Assembly: GCA_021298355.1 (NCBI GenBank)
Contig: JAJTEH010000013.1
Coordinates: 1-60,954 of the forward strand
DNA from: Flammeovirgaceae bacterium
GTDB lineage: Bacteria; Bacteroidota; Bacteroidia; Cytophagales; Cyclobacteriaceae
Direction: 5' to 3'
DNA: 60,954 nucleotides
Of the stretch, positions 29,229 through 37,611 are shown piece by piece. The notes below the pieces were generated by a model that did no database searches, was not told where the DNA came from, and saw nothing but the letters and a program-made list of their open reading frames with translations. The stretch's first letter is position 1. Each line of letters opens with the position of its first letter. The position numbers were made by a program, and so were the translations under genes.

Positions 29229-29546
29229 ATGAAACAGATATTTTCAATAGCCATTTTATTGATGCTTTCATTGGCTGCTCAGGCTCAAAGCCAAACAAAA
29301 CGTGCCGATACCAGGCAAAAAGCACAACGTGTTAGAATTGCCGATGGTAGACAAGATGGAGAATTAACCAACAGAGAAGCCGCAGCTTTAAACAAACAGC
29401 AAAGACACATCCGCAGAACTGAGCGAAGAGTAAAAGCCGATGGAGTTGTAACACCTCAGGAAAAAATGAAATTAGAAAGAAAGCAAGACCGTGCGAATAG
29501 AAACATCAGACGTGCAAAGAATAATCAGGTAGAAAAGCCGCAGTAA
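29229..29546 (+). CDS. Small basic secreted protein
   Basis: This 105-residue protein has a signal peptide (residues 1-19, ending AQAQ). The mature part is very basic and Arg/Gln/Lys-rich, with two related halves: a D-G-R-Q-D-G-E-L-T-N-R-E-A motif near residue 40 and K-A-D-G-V-V-T-P-Q-E-K-M near residue 70. Both resemble a short EF-hand-like D-G-x-x-T-x-x-E turn. Similar small proteins occur in Bacteroidota but I know no function. It stands alone between the TPR kinase and the bidirectional terminator at 29588-29619. Confidence 0.75.
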   Translation: MKQIFSIAILLMLSLAAQAQSQTKRADTRQKAQRVRIADGRQDGELTNREAAALNKQQRHIRRTERRVKADGVVTPQEKMKLERKQDRANRNIRRAKNNQVEKPQ

Positions 29547-29587
29547 TTTCTTTAGAACAAAAACGAAATATTGTAGTATAAAAATCT

Positions 29588-29619
29588 AAAAAGTCCACGA
29601 TTTAAATCGTGGACTTTTT
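29588..29619. terminator. Perfect 32-bp palindromic bidirectional terminator, copy 2
   Basis: The 32 bases are an exact palindrome with left arm AAAAAGTCCACGATTT, so both strands end in a T-run. It lies between the convergent small basic protein gene and the PLP-enzyme gene and can stop transcription from both sides. The core matches the terminator at 12003-12034. Confidence 0.9.
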
Positions 29620-29698
29620 AATTGAAATCAGTAATTAGTTAAAATAAAAAAGCATGAATTCTTTTCATACTTTTTTTAAAGTTTCAACATTTCAAATT

Positions 29699-30844
29699 TT
29701 AAACTTTCTCTAAAGCTTGGTTTAAATCAGCTAGTAAATCTTCTCCATCTTCTACACCAATGCTTAAACGCATTAAAGAATCAGTGAGGCCACTTTTCAA
29801 TCTTTCTTCTTTAGGAATGGAAGCGTGTGTCATGGAAGCCGGATGGTTGATAAGAGATTCTACCCCTCCTAAAGATTCTGCCAACGAAAACAACTCAACA
29901 CTTTTCATCAGTGTGTGTGCTTTTTCAATACTATCATCTTTCAAAGTAAAAGATAACATACCACCAAAATCGCGCATTTGTTTTTTGGCAACAGCATGGT
30001 TAGGATGTTCTTCGAAACCTGGCCAATATACTTTACCTACTTTCGGATGGTTTTTTAAAAAGTGGGCAATTAATTTACCATTGATGCAATGGCGCTCCAT
30101 ACGCAAGTGCAATGTTTTAATGCCACGTAAAACTAAAAACGAATCTTGCGGACCAGATACAGCTCCACACGAATTGTGAATGAACGCTAACTCTTGATGC
30201 AGAGCATCGTCATTCACCACTAACGCCCCCATGATTACATCCGAATGGCCACCTAAATATTTGGTAACAGAATGCATTACAATATCGGCACCTAAGTCTA
30301 ACGGATTTTGTAAGTAAGGCGAAGCGAAAGTATTATCAACAGCTACTTTTATTTTTTTTGGTTTAGCCATTTCAACAAAAGCCGAGATGTCTACAATATT
30401 CATCAGCGGGTTGGTGGGTGTTTCTAACCATATCAACTTGGTTTTATCGTTGATGTAAGGCGTAGCGTTTTCAGCATTTGTTAAATCAATAAAATGAAAG
30501 GTAATGCCAAACTTTTCATAAATGCGTTTAAACATGCGGTAAGTTCCGCCATACAAATCGTTGCTGGTAATTACCTCGTCACCGGGTTGTAACAGTTTAA
30601 TCACGGCATCGGTAGCTCCCATACCCGAAGAAAAGCACAAAGCGTGTTTTCCGTTTTCTAATGCGGCAATGCTTTTTTGTAAAGCTGCTCGTGTTGGGTT
30701 TGCACCACGTGCGTAAGCAAAACCTTTGTGCTGGGCTGGTGCATCTTGTACATAGGTAGAAGTTTGAAAAATGGGTGTCATAATAGCCCCGGTTGATGGG
30801 TCGGGTGCAACACCTGCGTGAACTGCTTTAGTAGCAAATTTCAT
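29699..30844 (-). CDS. Trans-sulfuration PLP enzyme (cystathionine gamma-synthase/lyase family)
   Basis: This 381-residue cytosolic enzyme of the Cys/Met metabolism family uses pyridoxal phosphate. The cofactor lysine is Lys195 in HSVTKYLGGHSD. Other family marks are YARGANPTRAALQKSIAALE near residue 44, SSGMGAT near 72, and SLGGVESLINHPASMTHASI near the C-terminus. The sequence fits cystathionine gamma-lyase or gamma-synthase more than O-acetylhomoserine sulfhydrylase, but these cannot be separated with certainty. It follows an SDR gene with a gap of only 26 bases, so the two form an operon, although no pathway link is obvious. Confidence 0.9.
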   Translation of the reverse strand: MKFATKAVHAGVAPDPSTGAIMTPIFQTSTYVQDAPAQHKGFAYARGANPTRAALQKSIAALENGKHALCFSSGMGATDAVIKLLQPGDEVITSNDLYGGTYRMFKRIYEKFGITFHFIDLTNAENATPYINDKTKLIWLETPTNPLMNIVDISAFVEMAKPKKIKVAVDNTFASPYLQNPLDLGADIVMHSVTKYLGGHSDVIMGALVVNDDALHQELAFIHNSCGAVSGPQDSFLVLRGIKTLHLRMERHCINGKLIAHFLKNHPKVGKVYWPGFEEHPNHAVAKKQMRDFGGMLSFTLKDDSIEKAHTLMKSVELFSLAESLGGVESLINHPASMTHASIPKEERLKSGLTDSLMRLSIGVEDGEDLLADLNQALEKV

Positions 30845-30870
30845 ATTGTATGATTCTTGATTAGATTAAA

Positions 30871-31725
30871 TTATTTTCTTGTTTTTTCAATCATATCCCA
30901 CATCGATTCGGGAATGGTTTCTAAGTGAGAGAACTCTCCGCCATTGCGTAACCACTCGCCTCCATCGATTGTAACCACTTCGCCATTGATGTAAGCAGAA
31001 AAATCTGAAAGTAAATAAGCAGCAAGGTTGGCTAACTCCTGATGATCGCCAACTCGTTTGAGAGGTACACGTTCAGCGGGGTCAAACTTTTTCACTAATT
31101 CTCCGGGTAATAATCTGCTCCATGCGCCTTCCGTTGGAAAAGGCCCTGGTGCAATGGCATTGCTACGAATGTTATACTTGGCCCACTCAACTGCGAGCGA
31201 ACGTGTTAAGGCCAATACACCAGCTTTGCTGCAAGCAGAGGGTACAACGTAGCCAGAGCCAGTCCATGCGTAAGTTGTAACAATATTTAAAAATGTTCCG
31301 GCTTGTTTGTTGTTTATCCAGTGTTTGCCTGCTGCCAGTGTTGTATAGTAAGTTCCCTTCAATACGATATCAACAATTATATCAAAAGCGCGATGCGATA
31401 ATCGCTCTGTTGGGCTTATAAAATTTCCTGCGGCATTATTCAGCACAGCATCTAATTTTCCGAAAGTGGCAACACTTTGGTTGATGGCGTTTTCTATCTC
31501 TTCGTATTTGCGTACATCAGCAGCAACAGCCAAAACTTTTCCGCCTGTTTCATTCATTAATTCTTCGGCTGTTTTTTCTATCACCTCTTTTTTTCTGGAT
31601 GAGATAACCAGGTTGGCTCCCAACTCTAAACAATATTTACCGATTGATTTTCCGAGGCCTGTTCCGCCTCCTGTAATTAATATGGTTTTGCCTGCTAATG
31701 CATTGGCTTGCAACATGCCTTTCAT
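30871..31725 (-). CDS. SDR oxidoreductase, 2,4-dienoyl-CoA reductase-like
   Basis: This 284-residue short-chain dehydrogenase has the nucleotide-binding motif TGGGTGLG (residues 18-25) and NNAAGN near 96. The usual catalytic Tyr-x-x-x-Lys is replaced by Ser163-x-x-x-Lys167, while Tyr152 is kept in TTYAWTGSGY. This arrangement, with the sequence SGYVVPSACSKAGV, matches mitochondrial-type 2,4-dienoyl-CoA reductases (DECR1), which act on polyunsaturated fatty acyl-CoA. An enzyme of beta-oxidation is therefore more likely than a FabG ketoreductase. It is the first gene of a two-gene operon with the PLP enzyme. Confidence 0.85.
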   Translation of the reverse strand: MKGMLQANALAGKTILITGGGTGLGKSIGKYCLELGANLVISSRKKEVIEKTAEELMNETGGKVLAVAADVRKYEEIENAINQSVATFGKLDAVLNNAAGNFISPTERLSHRAFDIIVDIVLKGTYYTTLAAGKHWINNKQAGTFLNIVTTYAWTGSGYVVPSACSKAGVLALTRSLAVEWAKYNIRSNAIAPGPFPTEGAWSRLLPGELVKKFDPAERVPLKRVGDHQELANLAAYLLSDFSAYINGEVVTIDGGEWLRNGGEFSHLETIPESMWDMIEKTRK

Positions 31726-31809
31726 ACGTTTCAGTTTGCTTGCAAGATAAACTTATTGCTTCAAATTGGTGGCTGACAGACTAAGAATAAATAGGGGAGT
31801 AATAGAAAC

Positions 31810-31837
31810 AAAAAAAGGGTCGCGAATGGCGACCCTT
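31810..31837 (-). terminator. Terminator of the CDDD lipoprotein gene
   Basis: On the minus strand, AAGGGTCGC pairs with GCGACCCTT (31837-31829 with 31823-31815) around a 5-base loop, followed by seven Ts (31816-31810). It lies 24 bases after the stop at 31861. Confidence 0.88.
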
Positions 31838-31860
31838 CAAAAAAAACTTTCTTTTAATTT

Positions 31861-32910
31861 TTAAAAATCCAGTGAGTTGAAAACTTCATCGATTTCGTTG
31901 AAGATATCAGCCAATAATTCGCGGCTTCCATCTCTGTATTCAACGTAAGGCTCACCATCGTCTCCAATTACAACACGGCCTGCTGCTGCATCATCTACCG
32001 TGATGTTTATTTTAATAAAATCATTAACATCTGTTGCATTGCTGCTAGGTTGAGTTGCAGAAATAGTGAATCTAATATTAATCAATTGGAAAAACCCTTC
32101 AATACTTTTAATATCCTCTTCAATTTTTTCGGAAGAGTTATAAACTGCGGTAATTCCCCAACCTATAATGGTATTGTTGCCTTCGCGCAATACCTGAGAA
32201 AAAGATGTTGCATTAGCAGCTTTATCATTAAAATCCAGATCAACGCTAAAGGCACCTACTGTGTAGGTAATATCGGCAAAGATGGCATCATCGGTTCCAT
32301 CGTTTCTGTACTCGGCAGTGGCATCAAGAGCGGCAACTTGTGTTCCGTTAATACTTAATGTGGCATCAATTAAAGTTGGGCTATAGGCCTCATCGCCATC
32401 AGGTGTTGCTACTTCATCGTAATCAAAAAGTTTGAAAGTAGCGTTGTTGGTTGTGCTTCCTTCGGTAGGAAATCTTAATTCGATGATTGTGGAATTTGCT
32501 GTTTTAGTAAAACCACCTTCAGAAGACCACTCGTAAACACCCGTATTTTCAGAAAAATCGAAGGCTTCTTCTCCCTGAGTTCTGGCGTTGCTTGTAGAAC
32601 CCGCTGTAGCAATATTTTTAAGTGATGCTAAGATTTGGCGGGCCCATACTCTGGGATCTTTCTTTGTGGGTGTGGTTTGTCTGAACGGGAGAACATTATC
32701 CGAGCCAGCTAAACCGTTTAAATCTTCTATAGCTGTAAAGCCGGGGTTAGACTGCATTCTTTCGATAGCCGAAGAGAAATTTGCATTTGCCGAAGTGAAG
32801 GCATCCTGAGCCTGTTCTTTGTTTAATGGCTCTTTGTCATCATCGCAACTGGTTGCAATAAAAGTTAGCGCTACTAATAACGCAAGGAGTTTGTTTGTGA
32901 TGTTTTTCAT
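31861..32910 (-). CDS. Lipoprotein of unknown function, probably surface-exposed
   Basis: This 349-residue protein has a lipoprotein signal peptide with lipobox cysteine Cys22 (IATSC). The next residues are Asp-Asp-Asp-Lys-Glu, an acidic stretch of the kind that serves as a surface-export signal for lipoproteins in Bacteroidota, so an outer-surface location is inferred. The mature protein is Asn/Thr/Asp-rich and beta-like, with a helical N-terminal part (residues 30-110). I recognise no domain. It is monocistronic and divergent from the OmpA-family lipoprotein gene at 33004. Confidence 0.8.
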   Translation of the reverse strand: MKNITNKLLALLVALTFIATSCDDDKEPLNKEQAQDAFTSANANFSSAIERMQSNPGFTAIEDLNGLAGSDNVLPFRQTTPTKKDPRVWARQILASLKNIATAGSTSNARTQGEEAFDFSENTGVYEWSSEGGFTKTANSTIIELRFPTEGSTTNNATFKLFDYDEVATPDGDEAYSPTLIDATLSINGTQVAALDATAEYRNDGTDDAIFADITYTVGAFSVDLDFNDKAANATSFSQVLREGNNTIIGWGITAVYNSSEKIEEDIKSIEGFFQLINIRFTISATQPSSNATDVNDFIKINITVDDAAAGRVVIGDDGEPYVEYRDGSRELLADIFNEIDEVFNSLDF

Positions 32911-32956
32911 AAGGTTATTTGTTGGAGGTATTACGGGAATAGATTGAATAAGTTTC

Positions 32957-32964
32957 TATTTTTG
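32957..32964 (+). promoter_or_regulatory. Possible -7 box of the OmpA lipoprotein gene
   Basis: TATTTTTG matches TAnnTTTG exactly, 39 bases before the ATG at 33004. No TTG is found at the expected spacing, so this is only a candidate. Confidence 0.3.
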
Positions 32965-33003
32965 CTGAATAATTTAATTTACATATAAGTAACCACATTA
33001 CCT

Positions 33004-33951
33004 ATGAAAGTAAGCATTAGTTATCTCTTTTTAATTTTTATGCTGAGCAGTTGTGTTGTTTCAAAAAAGAAATTTGATGACATGCTTGCGCAAAAAGTGA
33101 AAACAGATGCGGATTTGCAGGAAAAGACTGAAAAACTAACTTCTCTGGAGAACGATTTTGCCAAACTGGAAGAAAACTATAAAAAGTCTGTTCATGATAC
33201 GGCTCGGTTAAGTGCCGATTTATCAGCTAATAAAAAGAAATTAGTTGAATTGGATGCCAACTACCAACAATTGAACAATTCGTATAAAAATCTTTTAGCC
33301 AACAGCGGAAAAATGAACCGCGATTTAAATCAGCAACAACAGCAATTGTTAACCATTCAGCAAAATTTAGAAAAGACAAGAAGAGAAAACGATTCTTTGA
33401 GTACAAGCTTGGCCGAAAGAGAAAAGAAGGTAACAGAGTTAGAGCAAGTGTTAGCTAATAAAGATAAAGCGGTGCAGGATTTGCGATCAAAAATTACCAA
33501 TGCATTATTAAATTTTAAAGAGAATGATTTAACCGTTAATGTTAAAAACGGTAAGGTATATGTTTCTCTTGCAGAGCAATTGTTGTTTGGCTCGGGAAGT
33601 ATAGATGTAGATAACAAAGGCGTGGGTGCTTTGCAGCAACTAGCAAAAGCATTAAAAGATCAAAAAGATATACAAGTAATGATAGAAGGCCATACCGATA
33701 ACGTGCCGATTTCTCGTAAATCGCAATACATGCAAGATAACTGGGATTTAAGTGTAATGCGTGCCACATCAATAGCACGAATTTTAATTAGCGGTGGAGT
33801 AGCCCCCAAGCAAATTATTGCAGCAGGTAAAGGTGAGTTTTCTCCTTTGTTTACAAACGATAACAATGTAAACAAACAAAAAAACAGAAGAACCGAAATT
33901 ATTATTACACCTAACTTAGACCAATTGTTTAAGATTTTAGAAAATAATTGA
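33004..33951 (+). CDS. OmpA-family lipoprotein with coiled coil
   Basis: This 315-residue protein has a lipoprotein signal (Cys17 in MLSSCVV). A long coiled coil with heptad Lys/Glu/Gln residues spans about 25-165. A C-terminal OmpA-like peptidoglycan-binding domain spans about 190-310 (FGSGSIDVDNKG, then IMIEGHTDNVPI-type and NRRTEIIITP segments). It likely anchors the outer membrane to the cell wall. The conserved Asp and Arg (HTDN and NRRTEI) are present. A small PLDc_N membrane protein gene starts 1 base after the stop, so the two are co-transcribed. Confidence 0.9.
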   Translation: MKVSISYLFLIFMLSSCVVSKKKFDDMLAQKVKTDADLQEKTEKLTSLENDFAKLEENYKKSVHDTARLSADLSANKKKLVELDANYQQLNNSYKNLLANSGKMNRDLNQQQQQLLTIQQNLEKTRRENDSLSTSLAEREKKVTELEQVLANKDKAVQDLRSKITNALLNFKENDLTVNVKNGKVYVSLAEQLLFGSGSIDVDNKGVGALQQLAKALKDQKDIQVMIEGHTDNVPISRKSQYMQDNWDLSVMRATSIARILISGGVAPKQIIAAGKGEFSPLFTNDNNVNKQKNRRTEIIITPNLDQLFKILENN

Positions 33952-33952
33952 T

Positions 33953-34132
33953 ATGATTCGTTTCTTATTAGGCGCTTTACATCTGGTATTGGTGTTATGG
34001 TGTTTGTACGATTTGATTAACAGCAAAAGAACTTTGGAACAAAAGATTTTATGGGCCATTGTTATTTTGGTTTTTCCGTTGGCGGGGCCCGTTATTTATT
34101 TTTTGATAAGCAGAAAAATTATTCAGATGTGA
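33953..34132 (+). CDS. Small membrane protein with PLDc_N domain
   Basis: The reading frame of 59 codons starts with ATG 1 base after the OmpA lipoprotein stop. The protein has two hydrophobic helices (about residues 4-20 and 32-51) and the typical C-terminal half of the PLDc_N family: I-L-W-A-I-V-I-L-V-F-P-L-A-G-P-V-I-Y-F-L. This domain is the N-terminal membrane part of cardiolipin synthases and also occurs alone in small proteins of unknown function; no phospholipase catalytic motif (HKD) is present. It ends 4 bases before the convergent regulator gene. It was too short for usual gene-calling limits. Confidence 0.8.
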   Translation: MIRFLLGALHLVLVLWCLYDLINSKRTLEQKILWAIVILVFPLAGPVIYFLISRKIIQM

Positions 34133-34136
34133 TGGA

Positions 34137-34727
34137 TTAAACCCCCAGTTTGATCCATTTGAATTTAATGGCGAGTGCCACTAATTCTGATGAACTCGTG
34201 GTATTATATCGGTTCATCAAATTCTTTCTGTGGGTTTGTACGGTGTGTTCGCTCAAATTCAAGCTTGCTGCAATTTGTTTAGATGTATTTCCTTTTGCCA
34301 ACCATTGCAAAATTTCTTTTTCTCTCGGACTTGGCTCGGGTACACTAGCATTATTTTCAGATTCTGAAGTAGCTACCAGTTGAAGCGTTGCCAATATTTG
34401 CTTTTCTGTAAACGGCTTCACTAAATAAGCAACAGGCTGCAAAGCAGAAGCCCTTTTAATGGTGTTCGTGTCGGCATAAGCTGTTAAGAAAACTACGGGT
34501 ATGTTAAGCGAAGCACGCAAAATATATTCCGCAAAATCTATTCCTGTTTCAGTTCCTTTCAAATAAATATCGCAAAGTATAACATCTGGTTTTTTGTAGG
34601 CAATTATACTTTTTGCAGCGTTCACATCCGTAGCAATTCCGATTACTGCAAACCCATTGCTTTCCAAAATAGCTTCAATATTTTGGGCTACTAATAATTC
34701 GTCTTCTATAATTAATACACTTTTCAT
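34137..34727 (-). CDS. LuxR-type response regulator
   Basis: This 196-residue regulator has a receiver domain (Glu8-Asp9, phospho-acceptor Asp53 in ILCDIYL, Thr81, Lys103 in LVKPF). A C-terminal LuxR helix-turn-helix starts at about residue 132 (SPREKEILQWLAKGNTSKQI, then NLSEHTVQTHRKNLM). It is expected to bind DNA when phosphorylated. Its start overlaps the stop of the HisKA_2 kinase gene by 4 bases, which makes the kinase its cognate partner. A similar kinase/regulator arrangement is common in Bacteroidota. Target genes are unknown. Confidence 0.92.
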   Translation of the reverse strand: MKSVLIIEDELLVAQNIEAILESNGFAVIGIATDVNAAKSIIAYKKPDVILCDIYLKGTETGIDFAEYILRASLNIPVVFLTAYADTNTIKRASALQPVAYLVKPFTEKQILATLQLVATSESENNASVPEPSPREKEILQWLAKGNTSKQIAASLNLSEHTVQTHRKNLMNRYNTTSSSELVALAIKFKWIKLGV

Positions 34728-36883
34728 TTTATAGTTAAAGGCATGGTAATGTAGAAAGATGTACCCTTATCGTTTTTTGCTATTAAAGTTGCTTTAAGTT
34801 GTTGTAATAAAGTTTTTACTAGTTTAAATCCGAAAGATTTGGTTTGAAGATTTTCCGGATCCTTAATGCCTACTCCGTTATCGGCAATGTTTATTTCTAG
34901 GTGATTATTGTTTTCATCTATCCGTACTAATAAAGTAGGTGCACTAACGTTGTGGAATGCATGTTTAAAAGAATTAATTACTAATTCGTTAATGATTAAA
35001 CCAAGAGGAATAGCCAAATCTACATCAAGTGTTTTGTTTTTCATGTTGATTTGCTGCGTAACAATTTCTGTTTTGTATCCATGTGCGTTGGCAAGACTGG
35101 CAATTAAAGCTTGCAAGTATTCTTCCATATCAACGCCTCTTAAATCATCATCAATATACAATTTTTGATGGATGAGTGCCATCGCATCAACCCGTGATTG
35201 CCCTTCTTTAAGGGCTGCCTTGGCACGGTCATCTTCTACCTTGCTACTTTGTAAACTCAATAAACTGGAGATTGTTTGCAAATTGTTTTTCACCCTGTGG
35301 TGTAACTCCCGAATCAATAATTCGATTTGCATATTTTTTTCGTGTAGCCTAATGCTTTGTTTCTCTTTTGTGCGATATACATGGTAAAGAAAGATAAGGA
35401 TAACAACCACAACCAATAAGCCAATAAGTAAAATTAAAATACTTAGTTGTTTACTTGCTAATTCGTTTTTTTGAGATTGGGCTAACCGATTGAGCAGCAG
35501 TAAATCTTTTTCCTTCTCGTTTACTTTAAATCTTGTTTCTGCATCTTTTAAAGTATAGTAGCGCGAAGCTTGCGTTAGGGAGTCTTTAACAATATAATAG
35601 TGCAGCAATAGATTGGTAGAAGCGCTATTATTTCCTTTTTTGCTTTCAAGTTCGCTGCGCAGTTTCAATAAATTAATTGTAAAACTTTTGGGATAAATTT
35701 TCTGTAAACCTATTAATTCGGTAACAATAGAATCAGCTTTTTTTAATTCATAAGATGCTATTGTAATTTCTAAAATACCTAGTAAACTAGGATAATGCGC
35801 AGGTTGTTGGTTTAAAATAGCTTTTTTGAAATTGTTTTTTGCTTGATCAAATTTTTTTTCGCGTAAGTTTATCCATCCTTCGGTAAAATGAAACGGATAA
35901 AAAGGAAGTTCAGGTTTACCGAATATTTTTGAAGCCATGATTTTAACCGTATCGTGCAAGGTTACGATTTTTTCATACTCATTTCGGTTGGTTAAAGCTT
36001 CTGTTAAATAACTGTACACATAGGGTAAGTAGCCATAATTTTTTTCTTTCTTGTAAGCCTCGGCTACTCGTTCAATGTAAGCAATGGCGTTATCGAAATC
36101 GCCAACATCGCCAAGAACGCTCGCTAATAAAATGTAAATGGTTGTTTTAGATTTCCGAAAATGAAAAGGCATTCTTTCATATGCCGTTGTTGTAACTTTA
36201 TCTAGCGCGGGGTCATCAATATAACTTTGTGTATTAAGAAGTAACTCAAATGCTTTTTTGTAATCTCTGTTTTTTTCTTCTTGCAAATAACCAAAATGAT
36301 TGGTTGCAGCCATTACATCATCGTGTTTACTTTTAGTACATGTTGCCAGATAAGCCGCAGAATCGAAAATGGGGTTAAGATCGAAATTTACTTTTCTCCA
36401 GGTATGGTGTAATGCCTTTAACGTTAGCAAAATGCTTAAGTTAAATGTATCCTTAGCGTGTTTAGAAATTTCATAACCACTGTCAACTATACGTTTGGCA
36501 CTATCATATTGGCCAACATATATATAACACAAGGCGAGGTTAGCTAATGCGTCTCTATAAACAACGGCTTCCTCAAATTTATTTTTTTGAGCAACCTCAA
36601 CTGCCTCAATAGCAAAACGTAACGCATCATCAAATTGACTTTGTTGCTGTTTAATAAATGACCTGAATTGTAAAAGAGGCACTGCCATTTCTGGTTCATA
36701 TTGTTTGGCTTTTGAAATGGCCAATTGCAAGAGACTATCCTGCTTAGTAAAGCTGGAAAAATTGTTAATCGATTGGTTGTATAATTGTATTACTTCTTTA
36801 CCATTAGATTGCCCTTTACATATATTTCCGGATAAACATAAAAGCAATAAGAAGACAAGGAATCGCATAGTTTCAAGATACAA
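34724..36883 (-). CDS. TPR-containing HisKA_2 histidine kinase
   Basis: This 719-residue protein has a signal peptide (about 1-25). A helical repeat region of TPR type spans about 40-400 and probably lies in the periplasm. One membrane span (ILILLIGLLVVVVILIFLYH) falls near 475-495. A HisKA_2-type phospho-acceptor domain has the motif ELHHRVKNNLQTISSLLSLQ (His near 527), followed by a HATPase domain with NELVINSFKHAF and INIADNGVGI. HisKA_2 kinases form a group distinct from ordinary HisKA proteins. It is transcribed with the LuxR regulator, which overlaps by 4 bases. Confidence 0.9.
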   Translation of the reverse strand: MYLETMRFLVFLLLLCLSGNICKGQSNGKEVIQLYNQSINNFSSFTKQDSLLQLAISKAKQYEPEMAVPLLQFRSFIKQQQSQFDDALRFAIEAVEVAQKNKFEEAVVYRDALANLALCYIYVGQYDSAKRIVDSGYEISKHAKDTFNLSILLTLKALHHTWRKVNFDLNPIFDSAAYLATCTKSKHDDVMAATNHFGYLQEEKNRDYKKAFELLLNTQSYIDDPALDKVTTTAYERMPFHFRKSKTTIYILLASVLGDVGDFDNAIAYIERVAEAYKKEKNYGYLPYVYSYLTEALTNRNEYEKIVTLHDTVKIMASKIFGKPELPFYPFHFTEGWINLREKKFDQAKNNFKKAILNQQPAHYPSLLGILEITIASYELKKADSIVTELIGLQKIYPKSFTINLLKLRSELESKKGNNSASTNLLLHYYIVKDSLTQASRYYTLKDAETRFKVNEKEKDLLLLNRLAQSQKNELASKQLSILILLIGLLVVVVILIFLYHVYRTKEKQSIRLHEKNMQIELLIRELHHRVKNNLQTISSLLSLQSSKVEDDRAKAALKEGQSRVDAMALIHQKLYIDDDLRGVDMEEYLQALIASLANAHGYKTEIVTQQINMKNKTLDVDLAIPLGLIINELVINSFKHAFHNVSAPTLLVRIDENNNHLEINIADNGVGIKDPENLQTKSFGFKLVKTLLQQLKATLIAKNDKGTSFYITMPLTIK

Positions 36884-37073
36884 TCGCTTAGCCTACATTT
36901 TATTGGTGAGATACAAAATTTCCGTTTTTCCTGAAAAACAAGCAAAGAATAGACAAAATGACATTAAGTGTTTGCTAATCTTGTCTCCATTCAGCCACAA
37001 TGGCTTATTTTTTCCATTGGCATGTTTTTCATGAATAACACAACCAAACATGTAAAACTAAAATGTAAAACAT

Positions 37074-37514
37074 ATGAGCATCATTAAGTATAACTCGGCT
37101 TTAAATGATTTTGTGCCTACTACTTTCAGCAACATCATCGACAGATTTTTTAACGAATCTGTTGCCAGAAGCGGTGGATCGGTTTACGCTTTTACTCCCA
37201 GAGTAGACATTATCGAAAACGAAAAGAGTTTTGAAATTATGGTGGCAGTGCCCGGCATGAACAAAGAAGATTTTTCCATCGATATCAACGAAAACTACCT
37301 GACTGTAAGCGGAGAAAGAAAATTTACCAAAGAAAGAAAAGAGAATGCTTTTCGTTCTATCGAAACGCAGTATGGTTCTTTTAGCCGTTCTTTTTCTTTG
37401 CCTGAAAACATTGATATAAATAAAATAGAGGCAGAATATAAAAACGGCATTTTGGAAATTGTTTTGCCTAAAGACGAAAAGAAAACATTGCGTACCAACA
37501 TCAAAGTAAAATAG
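37074..37514 (+). CDS. Hsp20-family small heat-shock protein
   Basis: This 146-residue protein is an alpha-crystallin-type holdase that binds unfolding proteins. The alpha-crystallin domain spans about 38-135: TPRVDIIENEKSFEIMVAVPG, then VSGERKF, and the conserved G-I-L-E-I-V-L-P near the C-terminus. The short N-terminal segment and I-x-V-like C-terminal end fit this class. It is monocistronic and ends at a strong terminator (37541-37575). No CIRCE element or heat-shock promoter was recognised in the 190 bases upstream, which otherwise show nothing. Confidence 0.93.
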   Translation: MSIIKYNSALNDFVPTTFSNIIDRFFNESVARSGGSVYAFTPRVDIIENEKSFEIMVAVPGMNKEDFSIDINENYLTVSGERKFTKERKENAFRSIETQYGSFSRSFSLPENIDINKIEAEYKNGILEIVLPKDEKKTLRTNIKVK

Positions 37515-37540
37515 GTTTAGTAGGGTTAGGTAGATGGCGT

Positions 37541-37575
37541 GAGCATCCTGAATTTTTTCGGGATGCTCTTTTTTT
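37541..37575 (+). terminator. Terminator after the Hsp20 gene
   Basis: The arms 37541-37551 and 37559-37569 form 11 bp, including one wobble, with a T-rich loop and a following T-run. It separates Hsp20 from the protease gene. Confidence 0.9.
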
Positions 37576-37611
37576 GTTAACTGTTTTCGGCTTTTGACGT
37601 TATCTTTAGTA

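Noticed and set aside
31725-31861. An operon of the CDDD lipoprotein with the SDR and PLP enzyme genes
   Set aside because: All three are on the minus strand, but a strong terminator at 31810-31837 lies between the lipoprotein and the SDR gene.
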